From the NCBI GenBank assembly GCA_001899635.1, contig MKVQ01000004.1, positions 376,023 to 440,022 on the forward strand: a DNA stretch of 64,000 nucleotides. Direction: 5' to 3'. The notes beneath the pieces were generated by a model. The model did no database searches and was not told the origin of the DNA. It was given only the letters and a program-made list of their open reading frames with translations. Positions within the stretch are counted from its first letter, which is position 1; every line of letters begins with the position of its first letter. The stretch comes from Myxococcales bacterium 68-20. GTDB taxonomy: Bacteria > Myxococcota_A > Polyangia > Polyangiales > Polyangiaceae. Below are positions 34,127 through 44,819 of this stretch, piece after piece. The position numbers and the translations under genes are program-made.

Positions 34127-36661
34127 CTACATCCACTTCACGCTCCCCGTCGGGTTTGGCGAAGGCGTCGTCGGAGTCGGCGTGGGCGGTGGTGTCGGCG
34201 GCGGTGTCGCCGCCGCGGCGGTGACGGAGCGCTTCGCCGAGATCGGCCTTCCGTTCTCCTGGGTGGTGAACGTGATCTCGAAGCGTCCGGACTCGAGGAA
34301 GGCGTAGCTCGCCTTGAAGACGCCGGGCGACGGGCTCTGCGCCGCCATGCGGACGCCGCCGGGCACGCCGGGACCGACGATGGTGAAGCCGGGCGCATCG
34401 AACTCGCCCTTGTTCGGCGCGATGCGCGCGGTGAGCTCGACGGTCTGCCCGAGCCGCGGTGAGCTCACCGACACGTCGACGAGCGCCTTGTAGTCGACAC
34501 GCGGACGCTGCGCCGACGGCGTGGGACCAGGCTGGAGGCCGGACACGGTAGTCTTGGGCGACGTCGTGCTCGGGGTCGGCGGTCGCTCGGGCGGCTTCGC
34601 GAGCGTGGGCGCGGCCGACGGGCTGAAATTGGCGAGCTCGGCCTCGTACTGCTCGACGAGACGCTTCGCGGATGCGTCGTGCGGATCGAGGTCGTACGCG
34701 ATCTTCGCGAGTCGGAGCGCCTCGAGGACATCGCCCGCGGAGCGCTGCGTGAGCGCCTGCGAGATCAGCTCGTTGGCGGCACGAACGCGAATGTCGAGCA
34801 GCCTGCGATCGTCCGGCCAGCGACGGAGCCCCTCGTCGGTGATGTCCTTCACGTTGTCGCCGGGCGGCTCGTGAAAGCGGTTCTTGAACATCGCGTCGGT
34901 CGCGCGCGCGACGAAGCGCTCCTCCTCTTCGGAGGTACCCGAGCCGATCTTGCCGACCTTCCACGCCCAGCCGAGCGCGATCGCTGCCCCGAGCATGAAG
35001 CAGAGGACGACCAGCAACCAGGCACGCGAGCGCCGCTCCTCGTACGCAGCCGGAGGATATTGGCTCGACCGCCTGGCGATCCCGGGGCTCGACGGATGGG
35101 GACGCATCGCCTGCGGCGTGCTCGTCACGTCGAGGGCAGGCGGAGTGTAGTGCGTGCGCACTGGGCCTTCGACGTCGCCCGGGACCGTGCGCGGGATCCG
35201 GGGCGCCGAGGCATCGTCCGCCGGAATCACCGTCGGCGTCGTCGTCGGTGTCGGGAAATACGCCGGCGACGAGCCCTGCCGCTGCTGGTGGGCGTCGACC
35301 ATCATGTCGTCGATGGTCTCGTCGACGCTCGAGGGCAGACGCGCGCGTGATCCGGCGTCGATCACGCCGGACGGACGCTCGCCCGGCAGAGACGGCGAGG
35401 ACGGTGAACGCCCGGTCGCCTCGGCCAGCCGCGCCTGGAACTCCGTCGGCGGCTCCCACTTCACCGTCGCGGCCGTCGGCGGACGCTGCCCGGTGTCGAC
35501 CGCGCTCCCGTTCGCGCTCGGGGCACTCGCCGGCGTGGGCGGCGTCATCCGGGCGGCGAGGTCGGGCGCGAGCTCGAGCTGCCGCGTGCGCTCGACCGGC
35601 GGGAGCTTCATCGCCGCCGGCGGTCGCGTGAGCAGCGGTCGCGAGAACTCGTCGGGCGAGAGCCCGGACAGCTTCGCGGCGTCGAAGATCGCATGCCCGA
35701 ACGCACGAGCGTCGGGCTCGCGCTTGGCGGGATCCTTGGCGAGGCTCGCCATCACGACTTCGGCGAGCGGCTCGGGGACGTGGGCCGCGCGCGGGATCGA
35801 GCGAAGCTGCGGAGCCGGGTCGTGGATCTGCTGGACGAGCAGGCCCACCGCTTGATCGCCATCGAAAGGCGTACGCCCCGAGAGCATCTGGAACAGCAGC
35901 GTCCCGATCGAATAGACGTCGCTCGCCGGACCGACCGCATTCCCCTGCGCGCCTTCGGGGGAGATGTAGCGCGCGGTCCCGAAGATGAGCCCTGCGGCCG
36001 TCGCGACCGACTGCTCGCCCCAGTTGATCCGAGCGATGCCGAAGTCGAGCACCTTGACGTAGTCGGGATCCGAGCCGCGCCGCACGAGCATCACGTTCTC
36101 GGGCTTGAGATCGCGATGGACGATCCCCTGGGCGTGAGCCTCGCCGGCCGCTTCGCAGAGCTGGAGCGCGATGTGGAGCGCACGGTTCAGCGGCAGCGCT
36201 CCACCGGCGGCCGCCAGCGCGCTCTGGAGGGAGAGCCCGTCGAGGTACTCCATCACCATGTAGAGCGCACGGTCGGGGAGCTGGCCGGCGAGGAGCACCT
36301 GGACGACGTTCGGATGCTGGAGGCGAGAAGCGACCTTCGCCTCACGCGTGAAGCGGGAGACGAGCTGCGCGTTCGCGGAGAGCTCGCGATGAAGGATCTT
36401 GACCGCGACGTCGCGATCGATGCCGCGCTGGAAGGCGCGGTACACGCGTCCCATCGCGCCGACCCCGACGAGCTGCCGGATCTCGATGTGCCCGGAGATC
36501 TCCTGCCCGAGGTACGGGTCGGCGGCGTCTCGCTCGGCTGCGGCGGCGCTCTGGAGCGGGGTCCCGTCCGTCGGGCAGAACAGCGCGTCGCCAGGGTAGC
36601 GCCCACCACACGCTGCGCACACCTTCGACGGCACCGTCGACACGTCCATCGCCACGTTCAC
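34127..36661 (-). CDS. Ser/Thr protein kinase, N-terminal zinc ribbon, one membrane helix
   Basis: About 844 residues. Starts with a zinc ribbon (CAACGGRYPGDALFCPTDG, residues about 15-33). A Hanks kinase domain follows (about 57-320): VGVGAMGRVYRAF loop, Lys88 in DVAVKILH, HRDLKPEN with Asp184, DFGIARINW, and an ARYISPEGA activation end where Gln is usual after SPE. A long Pro/Ser-rich linker leads to one membrane helix (LLVVLCFMLGAAIALGWAWK). Outside lies a helical part and a beta-rich C-terminal domain (KALVDVSVSSPRLGQTVELT, FEITFTTQENGRPI), then a Pro/Thr tail. The extracytoplasmic part could sense ligand. GTG start at 36661 has a GGTAGG site nearby; an ATG 12 bp on is possible. Confidence 0.92.
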   Translation of the reverse strand: MNVAMDVSTVPSKVCAACGGRYPGDALFCPTDGTPLQSAAAAERDAADPYLGQEISGHIEIRQLVGVGAMGRVYRAFQRGIDRDVAVKILHRELSANAQLVSRFTREAKVASRLQHPNVVQVLLAGQLPDRALYMVMEYLDGLSLQSALAAAGGALPLNRALHIALQLCEAAGEAHAQGIVHRDLKPENVMLVRRGSDPDYVKVLDFGIARINWGEQSVATAAGLIFGTARYISPEGAQGNAVGPASDVYSIGTLLFQMLSGRTPFDGDQAVGLLVQQIHDPAPQLRSIPRAAHVPEPLAEVVMASLAKDPAKREPDARAFGHAIFDAAKLSGLSPDEFSRPLLTRPPAAMKLPPVERTRQLELAPDLAARMTPPTPASAPSANGSAVDTGQRPPTAATVKWEPPTEFQARLAEATGRSPSSPSLPGERPSGVIDAGSRARLPSSVDETIDDMMVDAHQQRQGSSPAYFPTPTTTPTVIPADDASAPRIPRTVPGDVEGPVRTHYTPPALDVTSTPQAMRPHPSSPGIARRSSQYPPAAYEERRSRAWLLVVLCFMLGAAIALGWAWKVGKIGSGTSEEEERFVARATDAMFKNRFHEPPGDNVKDITDEGLRRWPDDRRLLDIRVRAANELISQALTQRSAGDVLEALRLAKIAYDLDPHDASAKRLVEQYEAELANFSPSAAPTLAKPPERPPTPSTTSPKTTVSGLQPGPTPSAQRPRVDYKALVDVSVSSPRLGQTVELTARIAPNKGEFDAPGFTIVGPGVPGGVRMAAQSPSPGVFKASYAFLESGRFEITFTTQENGRPISAKRSVTAAAATPPPTPPPTPTPTTPSPNPTGSVKWM

Positions 36662-37355
36662 ATCCTACCTTTTCTTCCGCCCGAAGGCTCCTTCCCCGGC
36701 CACCGCGACCACGGCCAAGGCCTCGATGTTCCTCCTCCGATCGGTCGCCGTCGGGCGCGCAGCGATCGCCTGACGACGACCGCCCCGACGTCCTCCTCCC
36801 TCACGGCTCTCCTTTCCGTCCGGCACCGTCTGGCGGTCGTTCGCACGTAGACAGGCGAGCATCCAACCGGATTCCGCTCCGTCCGCATCTCCGTACCGCT
36901 GTGTTCCGCGACACGAGCGCGTCGCCAGCTCGACGCGCTCGTCCGAACGCCGGCTCGCCTCACCGGCGGGTCCCGCCGCGTCGCGATCGCGACTCGTAGC
37001 CTCTACCGCGGATCCCGATGCCCCCGAGGCGACGTGAGCCGCGCGGGTCGCGAGCTCTTCGACGATGCGACCGAGGTTGCGTGGATGAGCCACTCGACCT
37101 GGACCGTCGCATCGACGAGCGCGACAGCCCTCGAGCTCCGGGTCGCAGGCGCGGTCGTCGTCCGACGCGCCGTCGCGATCGGATCTCCGGGCCGTCTCGA
37201 TGTCGCCACGACACCTGTGGAAGCGCGTGTGGACGCTCTGTGGATAAGCACGCTCGAGCCTATTTTTACGGGCTCAACTGCATGTGGGTGGAAGGAGGCA
37301 CGCCGCACCCCTGCGTCTTGCGGCCGGGGCGACTCTCCTCTAAGTCTCGCGAATC
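36662..37355. other. long divergent intergenic region before scpA
   Basis: 694 bp between the Ser/Thr kinase (minus) and scpA (plus). It should hold both promoters. An open frame on minus (36665-37093, 142 codons) ends 3 bp before the kinase start but lacks clear codon bias, so it is not called. A cluster of three TGTGGA motifs lies at 37216-37247. An inverted repeat GAGCC/GGCTC spans an AT-rich TATTTTTAC near 37255-37274, which may be a promoter element or short hairpin. Confidence 0.5.
37216..37247 (+). promoter_or_regulatory. cluster of DnaA-box-like motifs
   Basis: TGTGGAAGC (37216), TGTGGACGC (37228) and TGTGGATAA (37239) are spaced 12 and 11 bp, about one helical turn. The last is a perfect reverse-complement match to the DnaA box TTATCCACA. 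This would allow DnaA to bind side by side upstream of scpA. Confidence 0.45.
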
Positions 37356-38830
37356 GTGTCGGAAGTCGACCTCAACGAGCCGCCGGCAGTCGGCGGCTAC
37401 TCCGTGACCCTGCCCACGTTCGAGGGTCCGCTGGATTTGCTTCTGCACCTTTGTCAGAAGCACGAGCTCGACATCCTCGACATCCCGATCGCCTTCGTCA
37501 CGGAGAAGTACCTCGAGTACCTCGCCGTGATGCAGCTGATCAACCTCGACGTCGCGAGCGAGTACCTCGTGATGGCGGCGACGCTCGCGCACATCAAGTC
37601 GAAGATGCTGCTGCCGGCGCCGCCGCCAGGTCAGGAAGACGAGCTCTCCGTCGAGGAAGCGGATCCGCGCGAGGCGCTCATCCGCCGTCTCCTCGAGTAC
37701 CAGAAGTACAAGCTGGCCGGCGATGAGCTCGCCACCCGCGGCGTCGCGCAGCAGAACGTCTTCACGCGCGGCATGCCGATCGAGGAGGCCGCCCACACCG
37801 GCCTCCCTCCGCTGGCACAAGTGCCGCTGTTCTCGCTCGTCGAGGCGTTCCAGAGCGTCCTCTCGAAGAGCAAGATCAAGCTCTCGCACGACATCGTCCA
37901 CGAGCGCGTCACGCTCGCTGATCGCATCAACGAGCTCGTCGACATCCTCCGCGTCAAGCGCCGTGTCACCTTCGAAGAGCTGTTCGAGGGTCTCGAGACC
38001 CGGTTCGACCTCGTCATCACGTTCCTCGCGCTCCTCGAGATGACGCGGCTCCGGATGACGCGGCTCTTCCAGGCCGATTTCGACTCGCACATCTATATCG
38101 AGTTCACCGCCCAGGCGACCACGGACGAGAACGGCGAGCCGGGCCCCACAGCAGCATTCTTGGGCGAAGACGGCCAGGTGAGGTTTGATGGGGAAGCCTC
38201 GACCGTGTTCGATACCGAGGGACCTCCCGCGAGCAGCCCCTCGGACGACGAGGCGGCCTTGGATGAAGCGAGCGGGCCGTTCGACACCGAGGCGCCACCA
38301 CCGGACGGATTCGACGACCCAGACTCAATCGCAATGGACCTCCACATCGTCCCGAACGCTGACGACGAGGCGAGAGCGCCTTCGACGTGGACGATCCCGT
38401 CTCCGCCGTTCGAGCAGAGCACGGGGGCGCCGGGCGACGACGCCCCTGCCGAGCTCGCGGCCGATCCGGCTGCGCTCGATGACGACGCCCCTGCCGACCA
38501 GCTCGCATCGAGCGACGACGCCCCGGCCGACCAGCTCGCATCGAGCGACGACGCCCCGGCCGACCAGCTCGCATCGAGCGATGACGCCCCTGCCGACCAG
38601 CTCGCATCGAGCGACGCCCCGGCCGACCAGCTCGCATCGAGCGACGCCCCTGCCGACCAGCTCGCATCGAGCGACGAGGCCCATGCCGACCAGCTCGCAT
38701 CGAGCGACGACGCCCCGGCCGACCAGCTTGCTGCGAACGACGACGTCCATGCCGAGGGGTCCACGGCGAACACGGTCGACGGCGAGCTCGAATCGGATGC
38801 TCGCGACGACGACGCCGAGGATGAGAACAC

Positions 38831-38834
<4 letters not shown>
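37356..38834 (+). CDS. scpA: segregation and condensation protein A with acidic repeat tail
   Basis: Kleisin subunit of the SMC-ScpAB condensin complex. About 492 residues; the conserved kleisin part is the first 250 or so. TFEGPLDLLLHLCQKHELDI and IPIAFVTEKYLEYL are the SMC-binding N-terminal segment; LAHIKSKMLLPAPPP follows. The winged-helix end is VTFEELFEGLETR with VITFLALLEMTRLR. After residue 260 comes an unusual acidic extension with eight DDAPADQLASS-type repeats (about residues 376-461) and further Asp/Glu. GTG start; the family N-terminus fits. The stop overlaps the scpB start by 4 bp, so the pair is translationally coupled. Confidence 0.95.
38481..38738 (+). repeat. eight tandem repeats in the scpA tail
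   Basis: Units of 33 bp (copies 1-4, 7, 8) and 30 bp (copies 5, 6) encode DDAPADQLASS and DAPADQLASS variants. Copies 1-6 are almost identical DNA, differing mostly at CCT/CCG, so expansion is recent and likely unstable. Confidence 0.9.
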
Positions 38835-40219
<1,385 letters not shown>

Positions 40220-40489
40220 TGGCCCCGTGGCCAGCGTCGCGGGGCTGCCGGTCTCGACGCGGCTCGCTCACCGGCGACCGCAGAAGATCGCGCCCCGATG
40301 GGACGTCCTCCGTCACGCGGACCGCGCAGCGGCAAGACCGCGCGCGGACGCGGTAGCGAGCGGCCGAGCGCGACACGGAAGAGGGCGTCCGAGCACGGCC
40401 GACCGCCGCGCCTTCCGTTCCCGCCTCCCTTCCGCGTCTCGTTCTGCCTTCGCCTTCTCAGGCCCTTCCGGGCCGCGTCGGCGCGACGG

Positions 40490-40819
40490 TCAGCTCTCGT
40501 CCTTCGGATCGGTGTAGGCGCTGGCGAGCTTGGTCACCTCGTCGCGCAGCTTCTTGTGCGCGACGAGCTTCCGAACGAGCTCCCAGAGCGCGGGATCCGC
40601 GAGGACCTTCATCGGCGCGTCGCCGCGGGCCTTCTTCGGGATCGCGGCGGGTCCACGCGCGCGGAGCTGGTTCATCTTGTCGATGTACGGCTTCGTCGGA
40701 AAGAGATCGCCCTTCTCCCACGCGAGCACCGTGGCCTGTTCGATGCCGATCGCCTGGGCGAGCTCCTTCGCCGTGCAACCGAGCTCCTTGCGCAGCGCCT
40801 TGATGTCGTCGGGAGTCAC
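40490..40819 (-). CDS. HTH (XRE-type) DNA-binding protein
   Basis: About 109 residues. An N-terminal XRE helix-turn-helix is evident: TPDDIKALRKELGCTAKELA, then QAIGIEQATVLAWEKGDLFP. A C-terminal helical part with LADPALWELVRKLVAHKKLR may dimerise. The WEKG-type recognition-helix end is usual for the family. It is divergent from the DUF4397-like lipoprotein gene, with 90 bp between starts, and may control it or itself (inference). It converges on scpB. Confidence 0.85.
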   Translation of the reverse strand: MTPDDIKALRKELGCTAKELAQAIGIEQATVLAWEKGDLFPTKPYIDKMNQLRARGPAAIPKKARGDAPMKVLADPALWELVRKLVAHKKLRDEVTKLASAYTDPKDES

Positions 40820-40909
40820 GGCGCGACCTTAGCTCCCACGGCGCCCGAAGGCGACAGAGATGGAACCGGCCGCAGAAAGCGCCGCCGCTTCGCTTCCAGC
40901 CGCCGCTCG

Positions 40910-41998
40910 ATGCGATACGATGACGGGACTTACTTGCCATTCACCTTCCGGAGCGCCTTCCTCCTCGCCGCGGTCCTCGCGCCCGCCGTAGCGACCTCGT
41001 GCGATGACGAAGGCGGTGCGCGCGATCTCGCCCTTCGCGGAGACGGCGGGGCCGCGCCGATGCTGCAGGACGCGCAGGCTGGCGACGCCCAGACAAGCGG
41101 CCCGATGTCCACGATGCGCATCGCGCATCTCGCCCCTGGGCTCGGCCCGATCGACTTCTGCTACCAGGGCGCGAAGAAGGGCATGTTCGTCGGACCGGTC
41201 CTCGGCGGCGCTGCAGCGCCTCCGCCCTCGGACGGAGGCGACGCCGGCAATTCGGGCGAGGACCTCCCCGGCGACGGCGTCGACGCGGCGGCCCCGGACG
41301 CCGATGCCGGTCCCGATGGAGGCGACGGCCACGCGAACCTTCGCTCCGCTTCGTTCCGTACCGTCTCCAAGTATCTCGTCCTCCAGGCTGCCGGACCGAT
41401 CACGCTCGCGATCCTGCCTGCCGGCGCGAGGTCCTGCGCGAACGCGCTCCTGACCGCCGACGTCACGCTCGACCCGGGCAAGCTCTTCACCGTCGCGCTT
41501 TTCGGTCGGCCCGCAGACGGCGGCGTCGCGCTCGAGCTCGGCGCGTTCACCGACGATCGCACGACCGTGCCGGACATGCTCCGGGCGCGCGTGATCCACG
41601 CCGCCCTCGGCACGGCCAACGTGCCGGGCACCGGCCCTCTCGCCACACGCGCGGTCGCGACGAAGACGACGGTGCTCGCCGACCGCGTCGAGCCACGCCG
41701 AGCCGCGACCGCTTCGCAGGCGGTCACGGTCGATGGGCTCGGCTACGTGACCGCGCCGCCGGTCCCACCGCCCGCCTCGATCGCGATCGGCCCCGCTTCC
41801 GGCGCGGATGCCGGCTTCGAACCGTGGCTGAGCCAGAGCACGAACCTCGACCTGCGCGGCGGCTCGCTCCACACCGCTTTCGTGCTCACAAACGCGACCG
41901 ATGCGACCGATGCGACGTTCGAGGTGCTCTGGTGCGCCGACACGACGACGTCCGGCGATCGGACGACGTGCACGCTCATCCGGGGCAGCGAGCGCTGA
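40910..41998 (+). CDS. DUF4397-like lipoprotein
   Basis: About 362 residues. The ATG at 40910 gives MRYDDGTYLPFTFRSAFLLA with a lipobox-like AVATSC near residue 30; the open frame runs far upstream but that part is antisense-like. An Asp/Ala/Gly-rich linker is followed by MRIAHLAPGLGPIDFCYQGA and a later ARVIHAALGTANVPGTGP, the two repeats of the DUF4397 type (beta-rich, seen in secreted proteins). ILPAGARSCANAL and a TTFEVLWCADTT end are also present. The role is unknown; surface attachment or cell-wall association is plausible. It is divergent from the HTH gene. Confidence 0.75.
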   Translation: MRYDDGTYLPFTFRSAFLLAAVLAPAVATSCDDEGGARDLALRGDGGAAPMLQDAQAGDAQTSGPMSTMRIAHLAPGLGPIDFCYQGAKKGMFVGPVLGGAAAPPPSDGGDAGNSGEDLPGDGVDAAAPDADAGPDGGDGHANLRSASFRTVSKYLVLQAAGPITLAILPAGARSCANALLTADVTLDPGKLFTVALFGRPADGGVALELGAFTDDRTTVPDMLRARVIHAALGTANVPGTGPLATRAVATKTTVLADRVEPRRAATASQAVTVDGLGYVTAPPVPPPASIAIGPASGADAGFEPWLSQSTNLDLRGGSLHTAFVLTNATDATDATFEVLWCADTTTSGDRTTCTLIRGSER

Positions 41999-42019
41999 GC
42001 GATCGCGCGCGCGCCGCGA

Positions 42020-43399
42020 TCAGCCCGAGCCGGCGATGGTCATCCGGCTCACGCGGATCGTGGGCGCGGCGGTGGCAGTCCGGAGATCGAGGTCGGAGCC
42101 GACGGCGTCGATGCGCTTGTAGAGCTCGTCGACGTTGAGCGAGATCGTGACCTCGCTCACCGGGTAGGCAAACTCGCCGTTCTCGATCCAGAAGCCTGCG
42201 GCGCCGCGCGAGAAGTCGCCGGTGACGGCGTTGAAGCCGAAGCCCATCATCTCGGTGACGTAGAGCCCGGACTTGGTCCCCTTGATGATCGCCTCGTTCG
42301 AGTCGGTGCCCGGCTCGAGGATGAAGTTCGTGGTGCTCGCGGAGACGCCCGCGGACCCGCCGCGCGCGGCGTTGCCCGTGCTCTTGCGCCCGAGCTTCCG
42401 CGCCGAATAGCTGTCGCAGAGGTAGGTCCGGAGGATGCCCTTCTCGACGACGAGGTTCCGCCGGCTCGCGAGGCCCTCGCCATCGTACGGACGAGAACCC
42501 GGCGCGCGCTTGATGAGGGGATCATCGACGATCGTGACGAGCGAGCTCGCCACCTCGGTCCCCTCGCGTCCGACGAGGTAGCTCGACTTCCGCCAGATCG
42601 AGCCACCCATGATGCAGCCCGCGAGCATGCCGAGGATGGAACGCGCGGCATCGGGATCGAAGATGACCGGGGCCTCGCACGTCGCCACCGAGCGGGCGCC
42701 GAGCTTGCGGAGCGTGCGACGAGCGGCCTCCTCACCGACGGCCTTCGGATCGTCGAGCTCGTCGAGGAAGCGCTTCGCGGTCCAGTGGTATCCGCGGCGC
42801 TTCTTGCCTCCCTCGTCCTCGGCGACCGGCACGACGCTCAGGGACTGGTACGAGCCCTTGTACGCCGCGCGGAAGCCGCTCGAGAGGACGATCGCAGCGC
42901 CACCGGCGGTGCGGCTGAACGTGGCGCCCTCGCTGTTGGAGATGCGCGGATCGAAGTCGCGTGCAGCCTGTTCGCCGATCTTCGCCGTGGCGATCGCTTG
43001 TGCGGCGTCGACTCCCCCGCCCTTCGGATCGAAGAGATCGAGATCCGGCGCGAGCGACGGGTCGCAATGCGCCTCGTCTGCCGGACCAGCGAACGGATCT
43101 TCCTGCGCGAGCTCGACGAGCTCGAGGGCGTCGCTGACGAAGCGCTGGATCCCGCCTTCGGTGAGGTCGCTCGTGGATGTCGTCGCGACCTGCTTGCCCT
43201 TCATCACGCGAAGGCCCGCGGAGCGATGAGCAGCCTCTTCGACGAGCTCCGGCTTGCCGAGGCGCACGCGTGCGGAGAGCTCCGCGCCCGAGCGCAGGAG
43301 GCACTCGGCGACGGTCGCGCCTCCCTTGGTCGCCATTCCGATGATGCGGTCCCCGAGCTCGAGCAGCTCGGCGAGCTCCGAGTCGACGCGTGAAGTCAT
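42020..43399 (-). CDS. PmbA/TldE-family protein
   Basis: About 459 residues, member of the TldD/PmbA metalloprotease-like family, which in other bacteria processes small peptides such as microcins or works with TldD in protein turnover. Typical segments are MKGKQVATTSTSDLTEGGIQ, ISNSEGATFSRTAGG, PVIFDPDAARSILGMLAGCI, GRKSTGNAARGG and GVSASTTNFILEPG, and the closing FSRGAAGFWIENGEFAYPVSE. TldE/PmbA lack the HExxxH metal motif of TldD, and none is seen here. No TldD partner is in the window. ATG at 43399 begins MTSRVDSELAELLELG. The 337 bp upstream hold the che terminator hairpin. Confidence 0.9.
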   Translation of the reverse strand: MTSRVDSELAELLELGDRIIGMATKGGATVAECLLRSGAELSARVRLGKPELVEEAAHRSAGLRVMKGKQVATTSTSDLTEGGIQRFVSDALELVELAQEDPFAGPADEAHCDPSLAPDLDLFDPKGGGVDAAQAIATAKIGEQAARDFDPRISNSEGATFSRTAGGAAIVLSSGFRAAYKGSYQSLSVVPVAEDEGGKKRRGYHWTAKRFLDELDDPKAVGEEAARRTLRKLGARSVATCEAPVIFDPDAARSILGMLAGCIMGGSIWRKSSYLVGREGTEVASSLVTIVDDPLIKRAPGSRPYDGEGLASRRNLVVEKGILRTYLCDSYSARKLGRKSTGNAARGGSAGVSASTTNFILEPGTDSNEAIIKGTKSGLYVTEMMGFGFNAVTGDFSRGAAGFWIENGEFAYPVSEVTISLNVDELYKRIDAVGSDLDLRTATAAPTIRVSRMTIAGSG

Positions 43400-43563
43400 T
43401 GGCCCAAGGTAGCACACCTGCGAGCTCACCCGCGTGAGCGGACGCGCGAGCGAGCGAAGCCTCGGAAACCTCGCTCGCCCCGCATCGCGCAACCTGCGAT
43501 CACGCCGCTCAGCCGGGCCGGGCCGCAATACCGTTCGGTTAGGCCGCGGCCGCCGGAGACAGA

Positions 43564-43632
43564 AACAGGAAGGCGGGAGGACGGGAAGAATTTATTGATC
43601 AAACTCTCTTCCCGCCTCCCCGCCTTCCTGTT
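43564..43632 (-). terminator. 26-bp imperfect hairpin ending the che operon
   Basis: Arms 43564-43589 and 43607-43632 pair over 26 bp with three central mismatches, around a 17-nt AT-rich loop containing the palindrome TTGATCAA. It lies about 105 bp beyond the cheB stop in the direction of transcription. The size and AT-rich centre are unusual in this genome, so a repeated extragenic element is also possible. The rest of 43400-43736 shows no gene. Confidence 0.6.
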
Positions 43633-43736
43633 GAATCTCTCTCGGTTCGCTCGAACGACGGCATTGGGCCCAGCCGCACGTCACTCGTCGGCGAGCGCCG
43701 CGCTCGCGCTGCGACCGCGAGCGCAGCTCGTTCGGC

Positions 43737-44819
43737 TCAGCCTCCGAGCGACGCGAGGTACTCGGCGATCTGCGGGAGCGGAAGCACCTTGTGAGGGATC
43801 CCCGCGCGCACCGCCGCGCCAGGCATCCCGTAGACGACGGCCGTCTCCTGGGCCTCCGCGACGACGATGCCGCCAGCGTCGCGGATTGCGCGCGCACCCT
43901 CGACGCCGTCGTCCCCCATGCCCGTGAGGATGACACCGACCGCTCGCGGGCCCGCGGCAGCGGCGACGCTCTTGAGCAGGCGGTCGGCGCTCGGGACGTA
44001 CCGATCGTCCGGCCGTGGCGCGCCGATCACGATCTTGAGCTCGACGCCGTTCTGGTGGACCTCCATGCACTGCCGGCCCGGACACACGAAGCCCGTCGAC
44101 TTGCCGAGGCGATCGCCGTCCTGCCCTTCGCTGGTGCGGACCGAGCCCTTCCGGTCGAGCCGCTCGGCGAACGTGCGCGTGAACTTGTCGGGCATGTGCT
44201 GCGCGACGACGAACCCCGCGGTCGTGGTGGGAGGGATCTTGCCGAAGATCTCGAGCAACGCGCTCGGCCCACCGGTCGAGCTCGCGATCGCGACGACCTG
44301 TTTCGGCGGGATGTACACCGTCGCGCGCGAAGAGCCCGGCTCGGACAAGCTCCTCTGATCGAAGCTGCTCATGCTCGGCGGCCTCCGCGAGACCGGCGCT
44401 CCAGGGGCAAAGCTCGCCCGGAGCTGGCGCACGAGGAGCACCTTCTCGCGGATCTGATCGCGCAGGTCGGTTGCGTCGGGCGCGATCTGGGCGGTCGGCT
44501 TCGCGACGAAGTCGAGCGCACCGAGCTCGAGTGCCTTGAAGACGTTTTCCTTCTGCGAATAGCTGGAGACGACGATGACGGGCGTGGGCTGTCTCGACAT
44601 CAGGATGCGCAGGAACGTGAAGCCGTCCATGCGCGGCATCTCGAGATCCAGCGTGATGACGTCCGGCTTGAGGAGCGCCGCGAGGCGGAGCGCTTCTTCG
44701 CCGTCCGCCGCCTTCCCGACGACCTCCACCTCCGGGTAGGTCGCGAAGACCTCGGCGATGTTCCGGCGGTTGTACGCGGAGTCGTCGACGACGAGGAGCC
44801 GAATTGCACCTCGGGTCAT
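43737..44819 (-). CDS. cheB: protein-glutamate methylesterase CheB
   Basis: Removes methyl groups from chemoreceptors when phosphorylated by CheA. About 360 residues: a receiver domain (residues 1-125; VVDDSAYNR and phospho-acceptor Asp58 in ITLDLEMPRMDG, Ser/Lys in VVSS and FVAKPTA), a linker, and the methylesterase domain. There the catalytic Ser is in VVAIASSTGGPSALL, His in VVAQHMPDKF and Asp in LTGMGDDGVEG. It is the last gene of the operon and overlaps cheR by 4 bp (ATGA). The ATG at 44819 begins MTRGAIRLLVVDD. No receptor is encoded in the cluster. Confidence 0.96.
   Translation of the reverse strand: MTRGAIRLLVVDDSAYNRRNIAEVFATYPEVEVVGKAADGEEALRLAALLKPDVITLDLEMPRMDGFTFLRILMSRQPTPVIVVSSYSQKENVFKALELGALDFVAKPTAQIAPDATDLRDQIREKVLLVRQLRASFAPGAPVSRRPPSMSSFDQRSLSEPGSSRATVYIPPKQVVAIASSTGGPSALLEIFGKIPPTTTAGFVVAQHMPDKFTRTFAERLDRKGSVRTSEGQDGDRLGKSTGFVCPGRQCMEVHQNGVELKIVIGAPRPDDRYVPSADRLLKSVAAAAGPRAVGVILTGMGDDGVEGARAIRDAGGIVVAEAQETAVVYGMPGAAVRAGIPHKVLPLPQIAEYLASLGG

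Noticed and set aside
36665-37093. 142-codon minus frame just before the Ser/Thr kinase
   Set aside because: Spacing would suit an operon, but third-base composition is mixed and no motif is seen; left as part of the intergenic region.
37216-37247. Replication origin
   Set aside because: Only three DnaA-like boxes, no long AT-rich unwinding element and no dnaA/dnaN/gyrB genes nearby.
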